Position numbers and translations under genes: made by a program. Source: Ignavibacteria bacterium (lineage in GTDB: Bacteria > Bacteroidota > Ignavibacteria > Kapaibacteriales > Kapaibacteriaceae). Taken from it: 64,000 nucleotides of DNA. The DNA lies in the NCBI GenBank assembly GCA_016707005.1, contig JADJIQ010000005.1, forward strand, positions 1,074,001-1,138,000. The letters run 5' to 3'. Of this stretch, positions 1 to 8,623 are shown piece after piece. Position 1 is the first letter of the stretch, and every line of letters begins with the position of its first letter. The notes under the pieces are model-generated. The model did no database searches and was not told the origin of the DNA. It was given only the letters and a program-made list of their open reading frames with translations.

Positions 1-387
1 ACCGATTGGGGATACACCGTGGTGAAGGGCTCATCTTCTCGAGGCGGGAAGGAGGCCCTGCAGATCATGGTAGAACAGGCTGCCAATAGCGTTGTCCTCA
101 TCACACCGGATGGTCCGCGCGGTCCGGCCCATGTTGCAAAGCCCGGTGCCGTTATCGCTGCACATCGTGCCGGCGTGCCTCTCGTCCTCGTGCGGATGCG
201 TGCAACACGAACAAAGGTCTTTGAGCGATCCTGGGACAGATTCCAACTTCCTCTTCCCTTCGCACAGATCACGCTTCATGTGTCGGCACCGATCGAAGTT
301 CCGTCCTTCCTCACACGTGAGGAGATCGACGGGGTGATCGCTGATGTCACCGAACATCTGCATCGCTTGGGAAGTGTAACATGCTGA
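1..387 (+). CDS. DUF374-type lysophospholipid acyltransferase family protein (5' partial)
   Basis: The reading frame is open to the left edge, so the N-terminus lies outside the window. The visible part carries the block KGSSSRGGKEAL followed by ITPDGPRGP and then KPGAVIAAHRAGVPLV, which is the core of the DUF374 branch of the lysophospholipid/lipid A acyltransferase superfamily (membrane-associated acyl transfer). The HxxxxD catalytic motif expected upstream is not in view. The stop overlaps the lpxK start by 7 bp, and in this context a role in lipid A or inner-membrane lipid acylation is a reasonable inference. The exact substrate cannot be told from sequence. Confidence 0.85.
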   Translation, partial: TDWGYTVVKGSSSRGGKEALQIMVEQAANSVVLITPDGPRGPAHVAKPGAVIAAHRAGVPLVLVRMRATRTKVFERSWDRFQLPLPFAQITLHVSAPIEVPSFLTREEIDGVIADVTEHLHRLGSVTC

Positions 388-1370
388 CACTGCTCTCAAA
401 GGTCTATTGCGCCGTTGTTGCTCGACGCAATGCCGGCTATGATGCACAACGCAGACCTATCGCGCACGTAAGTGTCCCGGTGATCAGCGTTGGGAATATC
501 TCCGTTGGCGGAACCGGTAAGACCCCTGTGGTGCAAGCCGTTGTACGCCAGCTTCAAACTCTCGGACTTCATCCGGCGATCGTCATGCGCGGATATCGAA
601 GATCTTCAACGGGGCTCCTTGTTGTTCATGACGGAACCTCTACTCGTGCATCGGTTGCCGAGGCCGGAGACGAAGCCTATCTCCATGCCGTTTCGCTTGG
701 CGTACCGGTTGTTGTCAGCAAGGACAAGGTCGAAGCGGCTACCTACGCCGCCACCACTATGCCATGTGATGTGATCGTTGTTGATGATGGCTTTCAACAT
801 CGAGCGTTGCATCGCGATCTCGATGTTGTGCTTGTAGACCGACAGACCTTGACTGGTTCGCTTCTACCGTCAGGACGACTGCGCGAACCGCTTGCGTCTC
901 TCTCAAGAGCAGATGTGGTGTTGTGTATGGGTGATGTTGATCCCGTTGAAGTGTTGCCCTACAAACAGAGCAGTGCACTCGCACTCTCATGTGCGGTTGA
1001 GGCACGCTCGGCAAGGTCGATCGCGAACGAATCGGTTGAGCTTGATCCTGGCGCAGAGGTTGTTGCCGTTGTCGGAATAGCCAGACCAGAGCGATTTCTT
1101 CGAACTCTCGAACAACTCGGATATCGTGTTGCGGAACAGGTGGTCTTCCCGGATCATCACCGATACACGAACAAGGACGTGGATCGTCTTTGCTCCGTAG
1201 CCGAATCACGGAAAGCCGTTCTTGTTACCACTGAAAAAGACCTTGTGAAACTTCGCCCGTACATGTTCGTTAACGGCGCCCAACGAGTGCCGATGTATGT
1301 GGTTTCGATACATGCCATTCTTCGGGACGATGCGTTCAGCGCATTGCTCAAACAAAGGACAACACGATGA
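381..1370 (+). CDS. lpxK: Tetraacyldisaccharide 4'-kinase
   Basis: LpxK phosphorylates the 4' position of the tetraacyldisaccharide intermediate to give lipid IVA, at the inner face of the cytoplasmic membrane. The 329 aa length is normal for the family. Visible motifs are the P-loop GGTGKT at residues 43-48 within a glycine-rich N-terminal block and DDGFQHR at about 135-141, both characteristic of LpxK. The N-terminus lacks an obvious strong membrane helix but has a hydrophobic amphipathic start, as in many LpxK. It overlaps the acyltransferase upstream (7 bp) and the amidotransferase-like hydrolase downstream (ATGA overlap), so the genes are translationally coupled. Confidence 0.96.
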   Translation: MLTLLSKVYCAVVARRNAGYDAQRRPIAHVSVPVISVGNISVGGTGKTPVVQAVVRQLQTLGLHPAIVMRGYRRSSTGLLVVHDGTSTRASVAEAGDEAYLHAVSLGVPVVVSKDKVEAATYAATTMPCDVIVVDDGFQHRALHRDLDVVLVDRQTLTGSLLPSGRLREPLASLSRADVVLCMGDVDPVEVLPYKQSSALALSCAVEARSARSIANESVELDPGAEVVAVVGIARPERFLRTLEQLGYRVAEQVVFPDHHRYTNKDVDRLCSVAESRKAVLVTTEKDLVKLRPYMFVNGAQRVPMYVVSIHAILRDDAFSALLKQRTTR

Positions 1371-2089
1371 CGATCGCGATCTCCAAGGCATCCGGTGCCG
1401 CGAATTATGAAAAGTATGGTCAGTGGATTCGTGCTGTTGATCCCGATATCACGGTCATCGATCTCCATGGAATGTCTGCGGAAGACGCAGTGGCACAACT
1501 CCGGACGTGTGACGGGCTCATACTCAGTGGTGGACCAGACGTTGACCCGGTTCGATACAATGAACCGGAGAAGAAGTCGGTCTGCGGTCCGATCGATGAT
1601 GTCCGAGACGCATTGGAGTTCGCGTTGGTTGAAGAAGCCCGCGAGCAGCGTATGCCGGTGTTGGGTATCTGCAGAGGTGCCCAGCTTCTGAATGTTGCCT
1701 ACGGTGGCACACTCGTAGCGGACATTCCAAGTGTTCGTCCGAGCGACGTAGAACATCGTCAGCTCGACGGAGTTGACGCGAAACACAGCGTGCATGCAGA
1801 ACCCGGCTCGATCCTTCGTCGGATCGCCGGCGTCCTCGACTCCGACGTGAACTCTGCACACCACCAGGCCGTTGAAAAGCTCGCTGCGGTCTTCACCCCG
1901 TCAGCACTCTCGCCGGATGGAATAGTGGAAGCGTTTGAATGGGGCGATGCAACGATGGGCGGAAAGCCCTTTCTTCTTGCTGTGCAGTGGCATCCGGAGC
2001 GTATGAACTATGATGAGCCCCTTTCGCTCAACATTGCGCGACATTTTCTTCACGAGGCCGATGCGTATTCGGTCCTGATCAGACGGTAA
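1367..2089 (+). CDS. Gamma-glutamyl-gamma-aminobutyrate hydrolase family protein (peptidase C26)
   Basis: A class I glutamine amidotransferase-fold hydrolase of 240 aa. The oxyanion strand SGGPDVDP (about 54-61), nucleophile elbow GICRGAQ with Cys102, and the QWHPE motif with His209/Glu211 complete the Cys-His-Glu triad. Relatives cleave gamma-glutamyl amides such as gamma-glutamyl-GABA (PuuD) or act on other gamma-glutamyl compounds. There are no putrescine-pathway genes nearby, so PuuD specificity is not implied. Start is set by the 4-bp overlap with lpxK. Confidence 0.9.
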   Translation: MTIAISKASGAANYEKYGQWIRAVDPDITVIDLHGMSAEDAVAQLRTCDGLILSGGPDVDPVRYNEPEKKSVCGPIDDVRDALEFALVEEAREQRMPVLGICRGAQLLNVAYGGTLVADIPSVRPSDVEHRQLDGVDAKHSVHAEPGSILRRIAGVLDSDVNSAHHQAVEKLAAVFTPSALSPDGIVEAFEWGDATMGGKPFLLAVQWHPERMNYDEPLSLNIARHFLHEADAYSVLIRR

Positions 2090-2096
2090 CAACATC

Positions 2097-3395
2097 ATGC
2101 CTACTGGTGGACGACGCAGAGTGGTGATCGTAGGGGGCGGGTTTGGCGGACTCAGTGCTGCAAAAGCCCTCATGAACTCCGATGTGGACGTAACCCTCAT
2201 CGATAAGACCAATCACCACCTCTTTCAACCGTTGCTGTATCAAGTAGCAACGGCGGCACTCTCTCCCGGAGACGTTGCTCAACCTATTCGAAGCATTCTT
2301 CGCTCGTCGCGGAACCTCCATGTTGTGATGACCACGGTCACCAACATTGATACCCAACGCAAGGAGGTGATCACCACCGACGGCGCCTACCAATACGATT
2401 CATTGATCCTTGCGCCGGGAGCGCGACACTCCTACTTCGGCCATGAAGAATGGGAACAGAATGCTCCCGGACTCAAGGACCTCTCCGATGCTTTGCTCAT
2501 CCGTGAGCGTATCCTTCGCACGTTCGAAGAAGCCGAACACCATGCCGCCACGGTTGTAGCCCGAACGATGCTCACCTTCGTTGTTGTAGGGGGCGGACCA
2601 ACCGGTGTTGAATTGGCCGGGGCCATCGCTGAGATCTCTCTTCGTACGATGCTTCCGGACTTCCCTCGACTCAAACGAAGCGATGTACGTGTGATCTTGG
2701 TAGAGGGCGGACCACGCATTCTCTCATCGTTCAGCGAATCTCATTCTATCAAGGCCGTGAAGATGCTTCAACGTCTTGGCGTTGAGGTGATGTGTGATTC
2801 TGCTGTATCTGATGTGAGCGATCATGGTGTAATGGTTGGGAATGAGTTCATCGCCAGCAGAAACGTGATCTGGGCGGCCGGGAATAAGGCCTCGCAGTTG
2901 CTGGAGACGCTCGATGTTGAGCTCGATCGTGCAGGACGTGTCCTTGTGAATCCCGACTGCAGTGTGCCGCTTCTTTCGGATGTCTTTGTGATCGGTGATG
3001 GGGCACATTTCAACACACTGAATGGTCCGCTTCCGGGTGTGGCGCAAGTGGCCATGCAACAAGGTGTCTACGTAGCCAAGTTGATCAAAAAGAACATTCC
3101 TCGCGAGGGGAGAGCCCCCTTCCACTATCGCGATTATGGGACAATGGCTACGATCGGCCGAGCCAAGGCTGTTGCCCATGTTTTTGGGATCCGCTCATCG
3201 GGACTTATCGCATGGTTGATGTGGGCGGTGATCCATGTGATGCAGCTCATCAGCTTCCGCAATAGACTCAAGGTGATGGTTGAGTGGATGTGGTACTACA
3301 TCTCATTCCAGCCGGGAGCCAGACTCATCATCGACCGCGATGAAGTCTCGCCTGCCGGAAGCACGCAACCGAAGATCGACCTGAAACAACGCTGA
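2097..3395 (+). CDS. ndh: Type II NADH dehydrogenase (NAD(P)/FAD-dependent oxidoreductase)
   Basis: A 432 aa flavoprotein that would pass electrons from NADH to quinone without pumping protons. An FAD-binding GGGFGG motif lies at residues 13-18, followed by the family block HLFQPLLYQVAT. A second dinucleotide fold VVGGGPTGVELAG sits near residue 165 for NADH, and VIGDGA near 300 contacts FAD. A hydrophobic segment (IAWLMWAVIHVMQLI) near the C-terminus fits the peripheral membrane anchor of NDH-2. It follows the C26 hydrolase after 7 bp. The 3' end overlaps the convergent HhH gene by 93 bp. Confidence 0.93.
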   Translation: MPTGGRRRVVIVGGGFGGLSAAKALMNSDVDVTLIDKTNHHLFQPLLYQVATAALSPGDVAQPIRSILRSSRNLHVVMTTVTNIDTQRKEVITTDGAYQYDSLILAPGARHSYFGHEEWEQNAPGLKDLSDALLIRERILRTFEEAEHHAATVVARTMLTFVVVGGGPTGVELAGAIAEISLRTMLPDFPRLKRSDVRVILVEGGPRILSSFSESHSIKAVKMLQRLGVEVMCDSAVSDVSDHGVMVGNEFIASRNVIWAAGNKASQLLETLDVELDRAGRVLVNPDCSVPLLSDVFVIGDGAHFNTLNGPLPGVAQVAMQQGVYVAKLIKKNIPREGRAPFHYRDYGTMATIGRAKAVAHVFGIRSSGLIAWLMWAVIHVMQLISFRNRLKVMVEWMWYYISFQPGARLIIDRDEVSPAGSTQPKIDLKQR

Positions 3396-5060
3396 TCGAT
3401 CGGTGCGCGTATCACGATCGACAACGCGTCGATCCTCATGAAACGCACACGAGGCCGCGATCCATGGAGCGATCTGCCAGCGAATGGCAATGCTCCACCG
3501 AGCCCCCTTCCCATTGGCAACAACGGTTGTAAGTGCACCAAGAACCGTTGCATCCAACATTCTCGGTGCAATGGTTCCCGACGTAGAAGAGAACTGCGTC
3601 CACCGTCCGCGCAACGTCAGATCTGCACGCGCCTGCCAACGAACATCGAGAAAGAGTAGCGCACCATTGTCTACTAGTGATGTCGATCTCCAGGATATAC
3701 TTCGCAGATCACAACGAATTCTACCCTGCACGTTTGGCGCTATCGGCAGGTCAGTATCGATCCGAGCCATCACGTAGTTCGATACATCCATTCTGCGATC
3801 TCCATCGAGCGAAACAGCATCCAACGAACGTTCGTATCGCAACCGCGTGCTGATGTTCACCCCCTTCCATGGACGTAGGAAGAAATCGGCGGTCCCATCA
3901 AGGACAGATGTTGGTAGTGGCACCAGATACGATCTGCTGATCCTTCCACCGTAGGACAGTGATGCCAGAAGTGACATATGGTTCGAGAAAGCCGATCTGT
4001 AGTACACCAATATTCCTGAATGATTGGAGGGGGCCGATGATGTCCCGGAAGAGAGACCAAACGGCGATCTCATGTCCACATCATAGCGCCAAAGTGAAAA
4101 CCCAAGCTCAGTGCGTGCCAAGTGGTATTGGCCTTGCAGATGACCCGACCACTTCAAACTCTGATCCACTGCCAGCTCGCTCCGAAGAATGCCGTTGCCG
4201 ATGTTCTTCGTTGCTGTTAGTGAGTGAAAAGAATGTTGTTGTGTTGATACTGCCGAGAGAGTGAGTGATGCGACCGAAAAGTCGCGCGTGATCGCACAGG
4301 CATAGATCATCTCCGACAGATCATTCAGCGTTGAACGACCGATCGAACCAAGAACCTCGATGCCAGTGGAGGGGATCGGCGCACGGATGACCAAGCCCCG
4401 TATCGACCCCACTTGAGAGGAAGACGTCCATGGGCGCATGGTTAACGCATTGTCTGCATTCCCGATCACATCAGCTGGTGAGCGAGACAGTCCGCTTGAG
4501 GTACCCATGATGAGTCCGGTCCCAAGACTCATCGCCACGTCGCCGGCTGCGATGTGGATGTTTTCAAGATCTACCGTTGCCCACGCTCCGATCACAGACG
4601 GCGTGGCATCCAGACGTTGTGCATACACGGCCCCTGCTCTGCCGAATGCATGATCGATATTGATCCGGAGAAGCCCCATACCCTCGGTTGCTGTTGGCAC
4701 CCGTACACGTGCCGATGCCGATCTGATCGATCCGCCGCAGGAACATTGCAACGTTGTACATGATGTAAGCAGGATGAATTGGTCGGGTGATAAACAGAGT
4801 GAATCACACAACACACTGATCGACGTGATCCCTCCCGCATCCACGGCGCGTACGATCCTGCCGGCAGTGCGTTGAGAGATGCCGGGTATCTCCGTCAGTT
4901 CATAGGCATCACAACATCGAAGGCAAAGGGGCTCCTCCCTTCGTCGTTCCAGGACGTCGAGAGCTGGAGCTGCCCATGCACTCTCGAGCAGATCGTCGAG
5001 TTGTGCAGCTACGATGCCGGGGAGCAGCAAGGCAATGATCAAACTGATCCGCCTCACCAT
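3303..5060 (-). CDS. Exported helix-hairpin-helix protein with predicted outer-membrane beta-barrel
   Basis: The start MVRRISLIIALLL was chosen because it gives a clear signal peptide ending near AQ (residues 1-20); a longer frame extends upstream without one. Residues 53-75 (ELTEIPGISQRTAGRIVRAV) form a ComEA-like helix-hairpin-helix, a DNA-backbone-binding fold. Eight cysteines crowd residues 46-108 around it. From about residue 115 to the end, alternating beta-strand-like sequence (for example SIAIRWQIAPW, ALFQVDLRLRA) resembles a barrel. Comparable HhH plus barrel proteins are common in Bacteroidota; their function is not established, though a role in DNA uptake is an attractive inference. 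It overlaps the upstream partner by 7 bp and convergent ndh by 93 bp. Confidence 0.75.
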   Translation of the reverse strand: MVRRISLIIALLLPGIVAAQLDDLLESAWAAPALDVLERRREEPLCLRCCDAYELTEIPGISQRTAGRIVRAVDAGGITSISVLCDSLCLSPDQFILLTSCTTLQCSCGGSIRSASARVRVPTATEGMGLLRINIDHAFGRAGAVYAQRLDATPSVIGAWATVDLENIHIAAGDVAMSLGTGLIMGTSSGLSRSPADVIGNADNALTMRPWTSSSQVGSIRGLVIRAPIPSTGIEVLGSIGRSTLNDLSEMIYACAITRDFSVASLTLSAVSTQQHSFHSLTATKNIGNGILRSELAVDQSLKWSGHLQGQYHLARTELGFSLWRYDVDMRSPFGLSSGTSSAPSNHSGILVYYRSAFSNHMSLLASLSYGGRISRSYLVPLPTSVLDGTADFFLRPWKGVNISTRLRYERSLDAVSLDGDRRMDVSNYVMARIDTDLPIAPNVQGRIRCDLRSISWRSTSLVDNGALLFLDVRWQARADLTLRGRWTQFSSTSGTIAPRMLDATVLGALTTVVANGKGARWSIAIRWQIAPWIAASCAFHEDRRVVDRDTRTDRSALFQVDLRLRASGRRDFIAVDDESGSRLE

Positions 5061-5833
5061 GGCCACCGTAGCGCGATATGCGACGAGAATCCAAGGTCTT
5101 CCACATTGTTGAAGCCAACCACGACGTCGATGGGTTCGATCGTTGACAGACGAACATCGAGCCGGAGCGTGAGCGGTGAGGCCAGAACAGAGCCTACCAG
5201 AGTGAGCTCCTGTGATGGAATCCATCTGCCGGTGAGCATTGAGGTGAGCTCCTGAGCCCCATTCATGATCAGGTCAAACGACCCTTCCACCTCGGGCATT
5301 GAGTACCCTGCTGAACATCGTAAAGAGGGAAGGGGCTCAACACCTACTACCGCGATATCGTCGATGGCAGCGCCAAACGTCCATTCCTCCTTCCTCATCG
5401 TGGCATGGACCCCAACACGCAGATCTGCGGTGTTTGAGAAGCCCCGAAAGACCATCACGGTGGATTCAGCGCGAAGTCCGATCGAAAACCCTGTGCCAAG
5501 CGACCACCGTCTGCGAGCGCCGAACGAGACCCGTGCATGTTCCGAGAACGCATACCCCGAGATCCACGCTGAGACCTCAGCTGAAGGCAGGCCGACCACG
5601 ATCATGGCCGTAGAAAGCTCCGAGAGTCCGTAGGGGGCAGGAGTAACGGTGAAGACAACGGCGGAATCCACCCCTTTGGAAGGCACATAGACCGCATCCT
5701 GGTCCGTGAGAACCCCGATCCCCGAGGCGCTCTGTTGTGCGCATAATTCGCACATCAATACGCACCCCCCTATAGCCGTCATCACGAGGGTGCGTAGATT
5801 CGCCGGTACCCATTTACGTTGAGAGCAGATCAT
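5054..5833 (-). CDS. Exported beta-rich protein, probable partner of the HhH/barrel protein
   Basis: Not assigned to a named family. With the start at 5833 the protein is 259 aa with a basic n-region (RKWVPANLR), a hydrophobic stretch and CAQQ, which reads as a signal peptide. A shorter start at 5782 is possible. The body is glycine- and aromatic-rich with alternating hydrophobic residues (VSFGARRRWSLGTGFSIGLRAE) as in outer-membrane barrels of the PorV/PorP style, and ends RWPW, an aromatic C-terminus common in such proteins. It is co-transcribed with and overlaps the HhH gene, so a joint envelope role is likely. Its start codon shares bases with the divergent DUF4835 gene. Confidence 0.65.
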   Translation of the reverse strand: MICSQRKWVPANLRTLVMTAIGGCVLMCELCAQQSASGIGVLTDQDAVYVPSKGVDSAVVFTVTPAPYGLSELSTAMIVVGLPSAEVSAWISGYAFSEHARVSFGARRRWSLGTGFSIGLRAESTVMVFRGFSNTADLRVGVHATMRKEEWTFGAAIDDIAVVGVEPLPSLRCSAGYSMPEVEGSFDLIMNGAQELTSMLTGRWIPSQELTLVGSVLASPLTLRLDVRLSTIEPIDVVVGFNNVEDLGFSSHIALRWPW

Positions 5834-6674
5834 GACCACGTTCGTACGTTCTATAATCCTCCTCGTGGTGTTTGCGGGCGTGAACGTGACGCTTGGAGCC
5901 CAAGAACTCGATCCCACGGTGAACGTCAACATGGATCCGCTTACGCAGGATCAACGTCAGGACGTTCTCACCATGGCCACAACGGTGAAGAACTACCTCA
6001 GTTCGAACCGGTATACGGATGCAGATTGGGACGGACCGAAGATCCCCGTTGATATCACGATCTATGTGAATTCGAAGAGCGGGAACAACAAGTACACGGG
6101 CAGAATCTCCGTTGTGAGCAAGCGCCTCGTGAATAATGAACCCGGCACGGGCGGCGGGTTGCTCCGTGTCTTCGATCAGGAGTGGACCTTTGAATGGGCG
6201 TTCAATCCTACGCTCACGTATCAGCCCCTTCGCTTCGATCCGTTCACAAGCGTACTCGACTTCTACATGCTGATCGCCATCGGTCTCGACATGGATACCT
6301 ACGATGATCTCGGCGGAACAGAAATGTACAAGACCGCGCAGCAGATCGCCCAGACAGGTAATGCGCTCGGTATCAGTCAGTTCAGTACGGTCTACCAGCC
6401 CGGTCAGTTCACACGGATGTCATTGATCACCGAACTCAACGACATGCGGTATCAGGGTCTACGTAGACTCTACTTCGACTTCCATGACGCCATTGACCTC
6501 TATGCCAAGGATAAGGCTAAGGGGCGTGTAGAGATCGAAGCGGTGATCCATGACATTGCCGAATTCAAGCGGACGAAGGTGACAAACCGAAGCGTGATGC
6601 TGCAGGCATTCTTTGATGCAAAGTCGATGGAAATCGCCGACATTTTTCGTGGATATAAGAGCGAACAGCTCTAG
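5832..6674 (+). CDS. DUF4835 family exported protein
   Basis: A 280 aa protein with a signal peptide (MTTFVRSIILLVVFAGVNVTLGAQ is split as n-, h- and c-regions). Family features in order are an early VNVNMDPL strand, RYTDADW, PVDITIYVNS, a WTFEW/LTYQPL pair, TSVLDFYMLIAIGLDMDTY near residue 140, a GG spacing then a long helical half containing RMSLITELND, RRLYFDFHDAIDLY, and a closing FFDAKSMEIADIF. This layout matches DUF4835, a Bacteroidota/FCB family of unknown function thought to be periplasmic. It is followed at 67 bp by tadA-rsmI. Confidence 0.85.
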   Translation: MTTFVRSIILLVVFAGVNVTLGAQELDPTVNVNMDPLTQDQRQDVLTMATTVKNYLSSNRYTDADWDGPKIPVDITIYVNSKSGNNKYTGRISVVSKRLVNNEPGTGGGLLRVFDQEWTFEWAFNPTLTYQPLRFDPFTSVLDFYMLIAIGLDMDTYDDLGGTEMYKTAQQIAQTGNALGISQFSTVYQPGQFTRMSLITELNDMRYQGLRRLYFDFHDAIDLYAKDKAKGRVEIEAVIHDIAEFKRTKVTNRSVMLQAFFDAKSMEIADIFRGYKSEQL

Positions 6675-6741
6675 ACAGATCTGCGATTTTTGGATGCAGG
6701 CAACACGCAGGTCTACGAAGCAGCGCGGCAGGACAAATAAC

Positions 6742-7935
6742 GTGTCCGACGTAGCGCGCAAACACGAACATTTCATGCGAGAGGCACTGGTGTTAGCTGC
6801 CGCAGCAGCCGATGCCGGAGATGTGCCCGTTGGCTGCGTGATCGTTCGCGGAGACGTGGTGGTTGGCCGAGGGGCGAACGAGATCCAACGGATGAGTGAT
6901 CCAACACGGCATGCCGAGATGGTGGCCATCGAAGACGCTGTTCGAACCATCGGCGAGAAATTTCTCGACGACTGCACCATGTACGTCACGCTTGAGCCGT
7001 GCGCAATGTGTGCCGGTGCCATTGTTCTGTCACGGATCCCATCGTTGGTCTATGGCGCCTCCGACGAAAAGACCGGCGCGTGTCGAAGTGTCTTTGAGAT
7101 CGTGGATGATCCACGTCTCAATCACAGGGCCATCGTCCGAACGGGAATCCTTGAAGCAGAATGCTCCGAACTGCTCTCTCGGTTCTTTGCTGAACGCAGG
7201 CAACAGGTTCCTGAGCAGACGGAAGAAGCCCCGTTACCAAAGGCAGGGATCCTGTGGCTCGTTCCAACTCCGATCGGTAATCTGGATGATATGACGCTGA
7301 GGGCCGTGAAGACCCTGCGTGAGGCCGATGTGATCGTCTGTGAGGATACGAGGCACACAAGCCCCATGCTCAAGCGATATGATGTGCCGAAGAAGCCACT
7401 CCTGAGCTATCATGAGCACAACGAACGAGACAGGGCGCGTGAGATCGTGGACCGGATATCGAAGGGGCAACGTATTGCCCTCGTGAGCGATGCCGGAATG
7501 CCGGGTATAAGTGATCCCGGGTACAGAGCTGTGCGTGCATGCATTGAGGCCGGGTACACCGTGACTGCATTGCCTGGTGCTTCGGCGATGGTAACGGCAG
7601 CGGCTGCATCAGGGCTACCTACCGATGTGCTGACGTTCGTTGGGTTCCCGCCGCAGAAAAAGGGACGAACCGCATTCCTGGAGAGATTTCTTCATCAAGC
7701 GGCCACGGTGATCATGTATGAATCACCCTATCGAGTGCTCGATCTTATGCGCGATATTGAGCGCGTTACGGGCCCACTACGTCAGGCTGTTGTAGCAAGA
7801 GAACTATCCAAGTTGCATGAAGAGTATATCCGTGGCACCGTTGGCAGCATCGTGGCAGATCTCTCGCAACGAGCATCGATCAAGGGCGAATGTGTGGTAT
7901 TGGTCGGCGGCGAAGAGGAACCCGGAGACGCATGA
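6742..7935 (+). CDS. tadA-rsmI: Fused tRNA adenosine(34) deaminase TadA / 16S rRNA (cytidine-1402 2'-O) methyltransferase RsmI
   Basis: One continuous frame encodes two decoding-centre modification enzymes. Residues 1-155 are TadA: HAE at 57-59 (zinc ligand and catalytic Glu) and PCAMC at 86-90 (two zinc Cys), converting A34 to inosine in tRNA-Arg. A short linker (about 152-168) leads to RsmI, from WLVPTPIGNLDDMTLRA through CEDTRHT, SDAGMPGISDPG, LPGASA and YESPYR, which 2'-O-methylates C1402 in the 16S P site. A GTG start at 6742 is preferred because AGGA lies 8 bases upstream; a frame start at 6694 is possible. The stop overlaps tmk (ATGA). No internal ATG with a ribosome site separates the domains. 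Confidence 0.92.
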   Translation: MSDVARKHEHFMREALVLAAAAADAGDVPVGCVIVRGDVVVGRGANEIQRMSDPTRHAEMVAIEDAVRTIGEKFLDDCTMYVTLEPCAMCAGAIVLSRIPSLVYGASDEKTGACRSVFEIVDDPRLNHRAIVRTGILEAECSELLSRFFAERRQQVPEQTEEAPLPKAGILWLVPTPIGNLDDMTLRAVKTLREADVIVCEDTRHTSPMLKRYDVPKKPLLSYHEHNERDRAREIVDRISKGQRIALVSDAGMPGISDPGYRAVRACIEAGYTVTALPGASAMVTAAAASGLPTDVLTFVGFPPQKKGRTAFLERFLHQAATVIMYESPYRVLDLMRDIERVTGPLRQAVVARELSKLHEEYIRGTVGSIVADLSQRASIKGECVVLVGGEEEPGDA

Positions 7936-8561
7936 TGTTTATTTCGTTTGAAGGCATTGATGGCAGCGGAAAGAGTACGCAGCTTGTGATGCTCAGGGAG
8001 AAACTGGAGGAGCGCGGGCATACGGTTGTGACGATCCGCGAACCGGGAGCTACCTTGCTCTCGGAGTCTATCCGAGAGATCCTTCTCAGTACAAAGCAGA
8101 CGATCACTCCAACGGCTGAGCTGTTGCTGTTCAGTGCAGCTAGAACGCAGCTCGTGGAAAAAGTCATTGAACCGGCGCTCCAACAAGGGTCGATCATCCT
8201 GTGTGACAGGTACGTAGATAGTACCACCGCTTACCAAGGGTATGGGCGCATGCTCGATCTCGAGAATGTCAGGCTGTGTAACAGGATTGCCACTCGGGGG
8301 GTCATGCCTACGGTAACGTTCTTTATTGACGTTGCCTTTGAACAGGCGCAGCAGAGGATGCAGTTCAATCCCGGGGCCGGTGAGCCGGACAGGATGGAAC
8401 GATCCGGACGAGACTTCTTTGAACGAGTGCGAGACGGGTATCTGGCGATCGCCGGCGAGGAACCGACCCGGTTTGTGGTGATCGACGGACTGCGAGAACG
8501 GTCGGAGATCCACGAGGAGATCGTCTCCGCACTCAAAAACACATCAGACCTTTTCGACTAG
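7932..8561 (+). CDS. tmk: Thymidylate kinase
   Basis: A 209 aa dTMP kinase making dTDP for DNA synthesis. The P-loop GIDGSGKS is at residues 8-15, the DR(Y/H) motif appears in CDRYVDSTTAYQG near 96-108, and a lid region with GAGEPDR follows near 150. An ATG pair at 7932/7935 overlaps the tadA-rsmI stop, so coupling is likely and either codon may start it. Length and motifs are normal. Confidence 0.96.
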   Translation: MMFISFEGIDGSGKSTQLVMLREKLEERGHTVVTIREPGATLLSESIREILLSTKQTITPTAELLLFSAARTQLVEKVIEPALQQGSIILCDRYVDSTTAYQGYGRMLDLENVRLCNRIATRGVMPTVTFFIDVAFEQAQQRMQFNPGAGEPDRMERSGRDFFERVRDGYLAIAGEEPTRFVVIDGLRERSEIHEEIVSALKNTSDLFD

Positions 8562-8590
8562 ACAGGAACTCCTGCGTCGACTTCATTGCG

Positions 8591-8598
8591 TATCTTTA
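8591..8598 (+). promoter_or_regulatory. Possible -7 element (TATCTTTA) upstream of the secreted protease
   Basis: TATCTTTA differs at one position from the Bacteroidota -7 consensus TAnnTTTG and lies 26 bases before the ATG at 8624, in the 62-base gap after tmk. No convincing TTTG -33 box is visible at the usual distance, so this is weak. Confidence 0.35.
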
Positions 8599-8623
8599 AA
8601 GTTCGTTCCATTGTGAGTCACCT

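Noticed and set aside
6613..6741. Longer N-terminus for TadA-RsmI
   Set aside because: It overlaps the end of DUF4835 and does not resemble TadA; GTG at 6742 has a good ribosome site.
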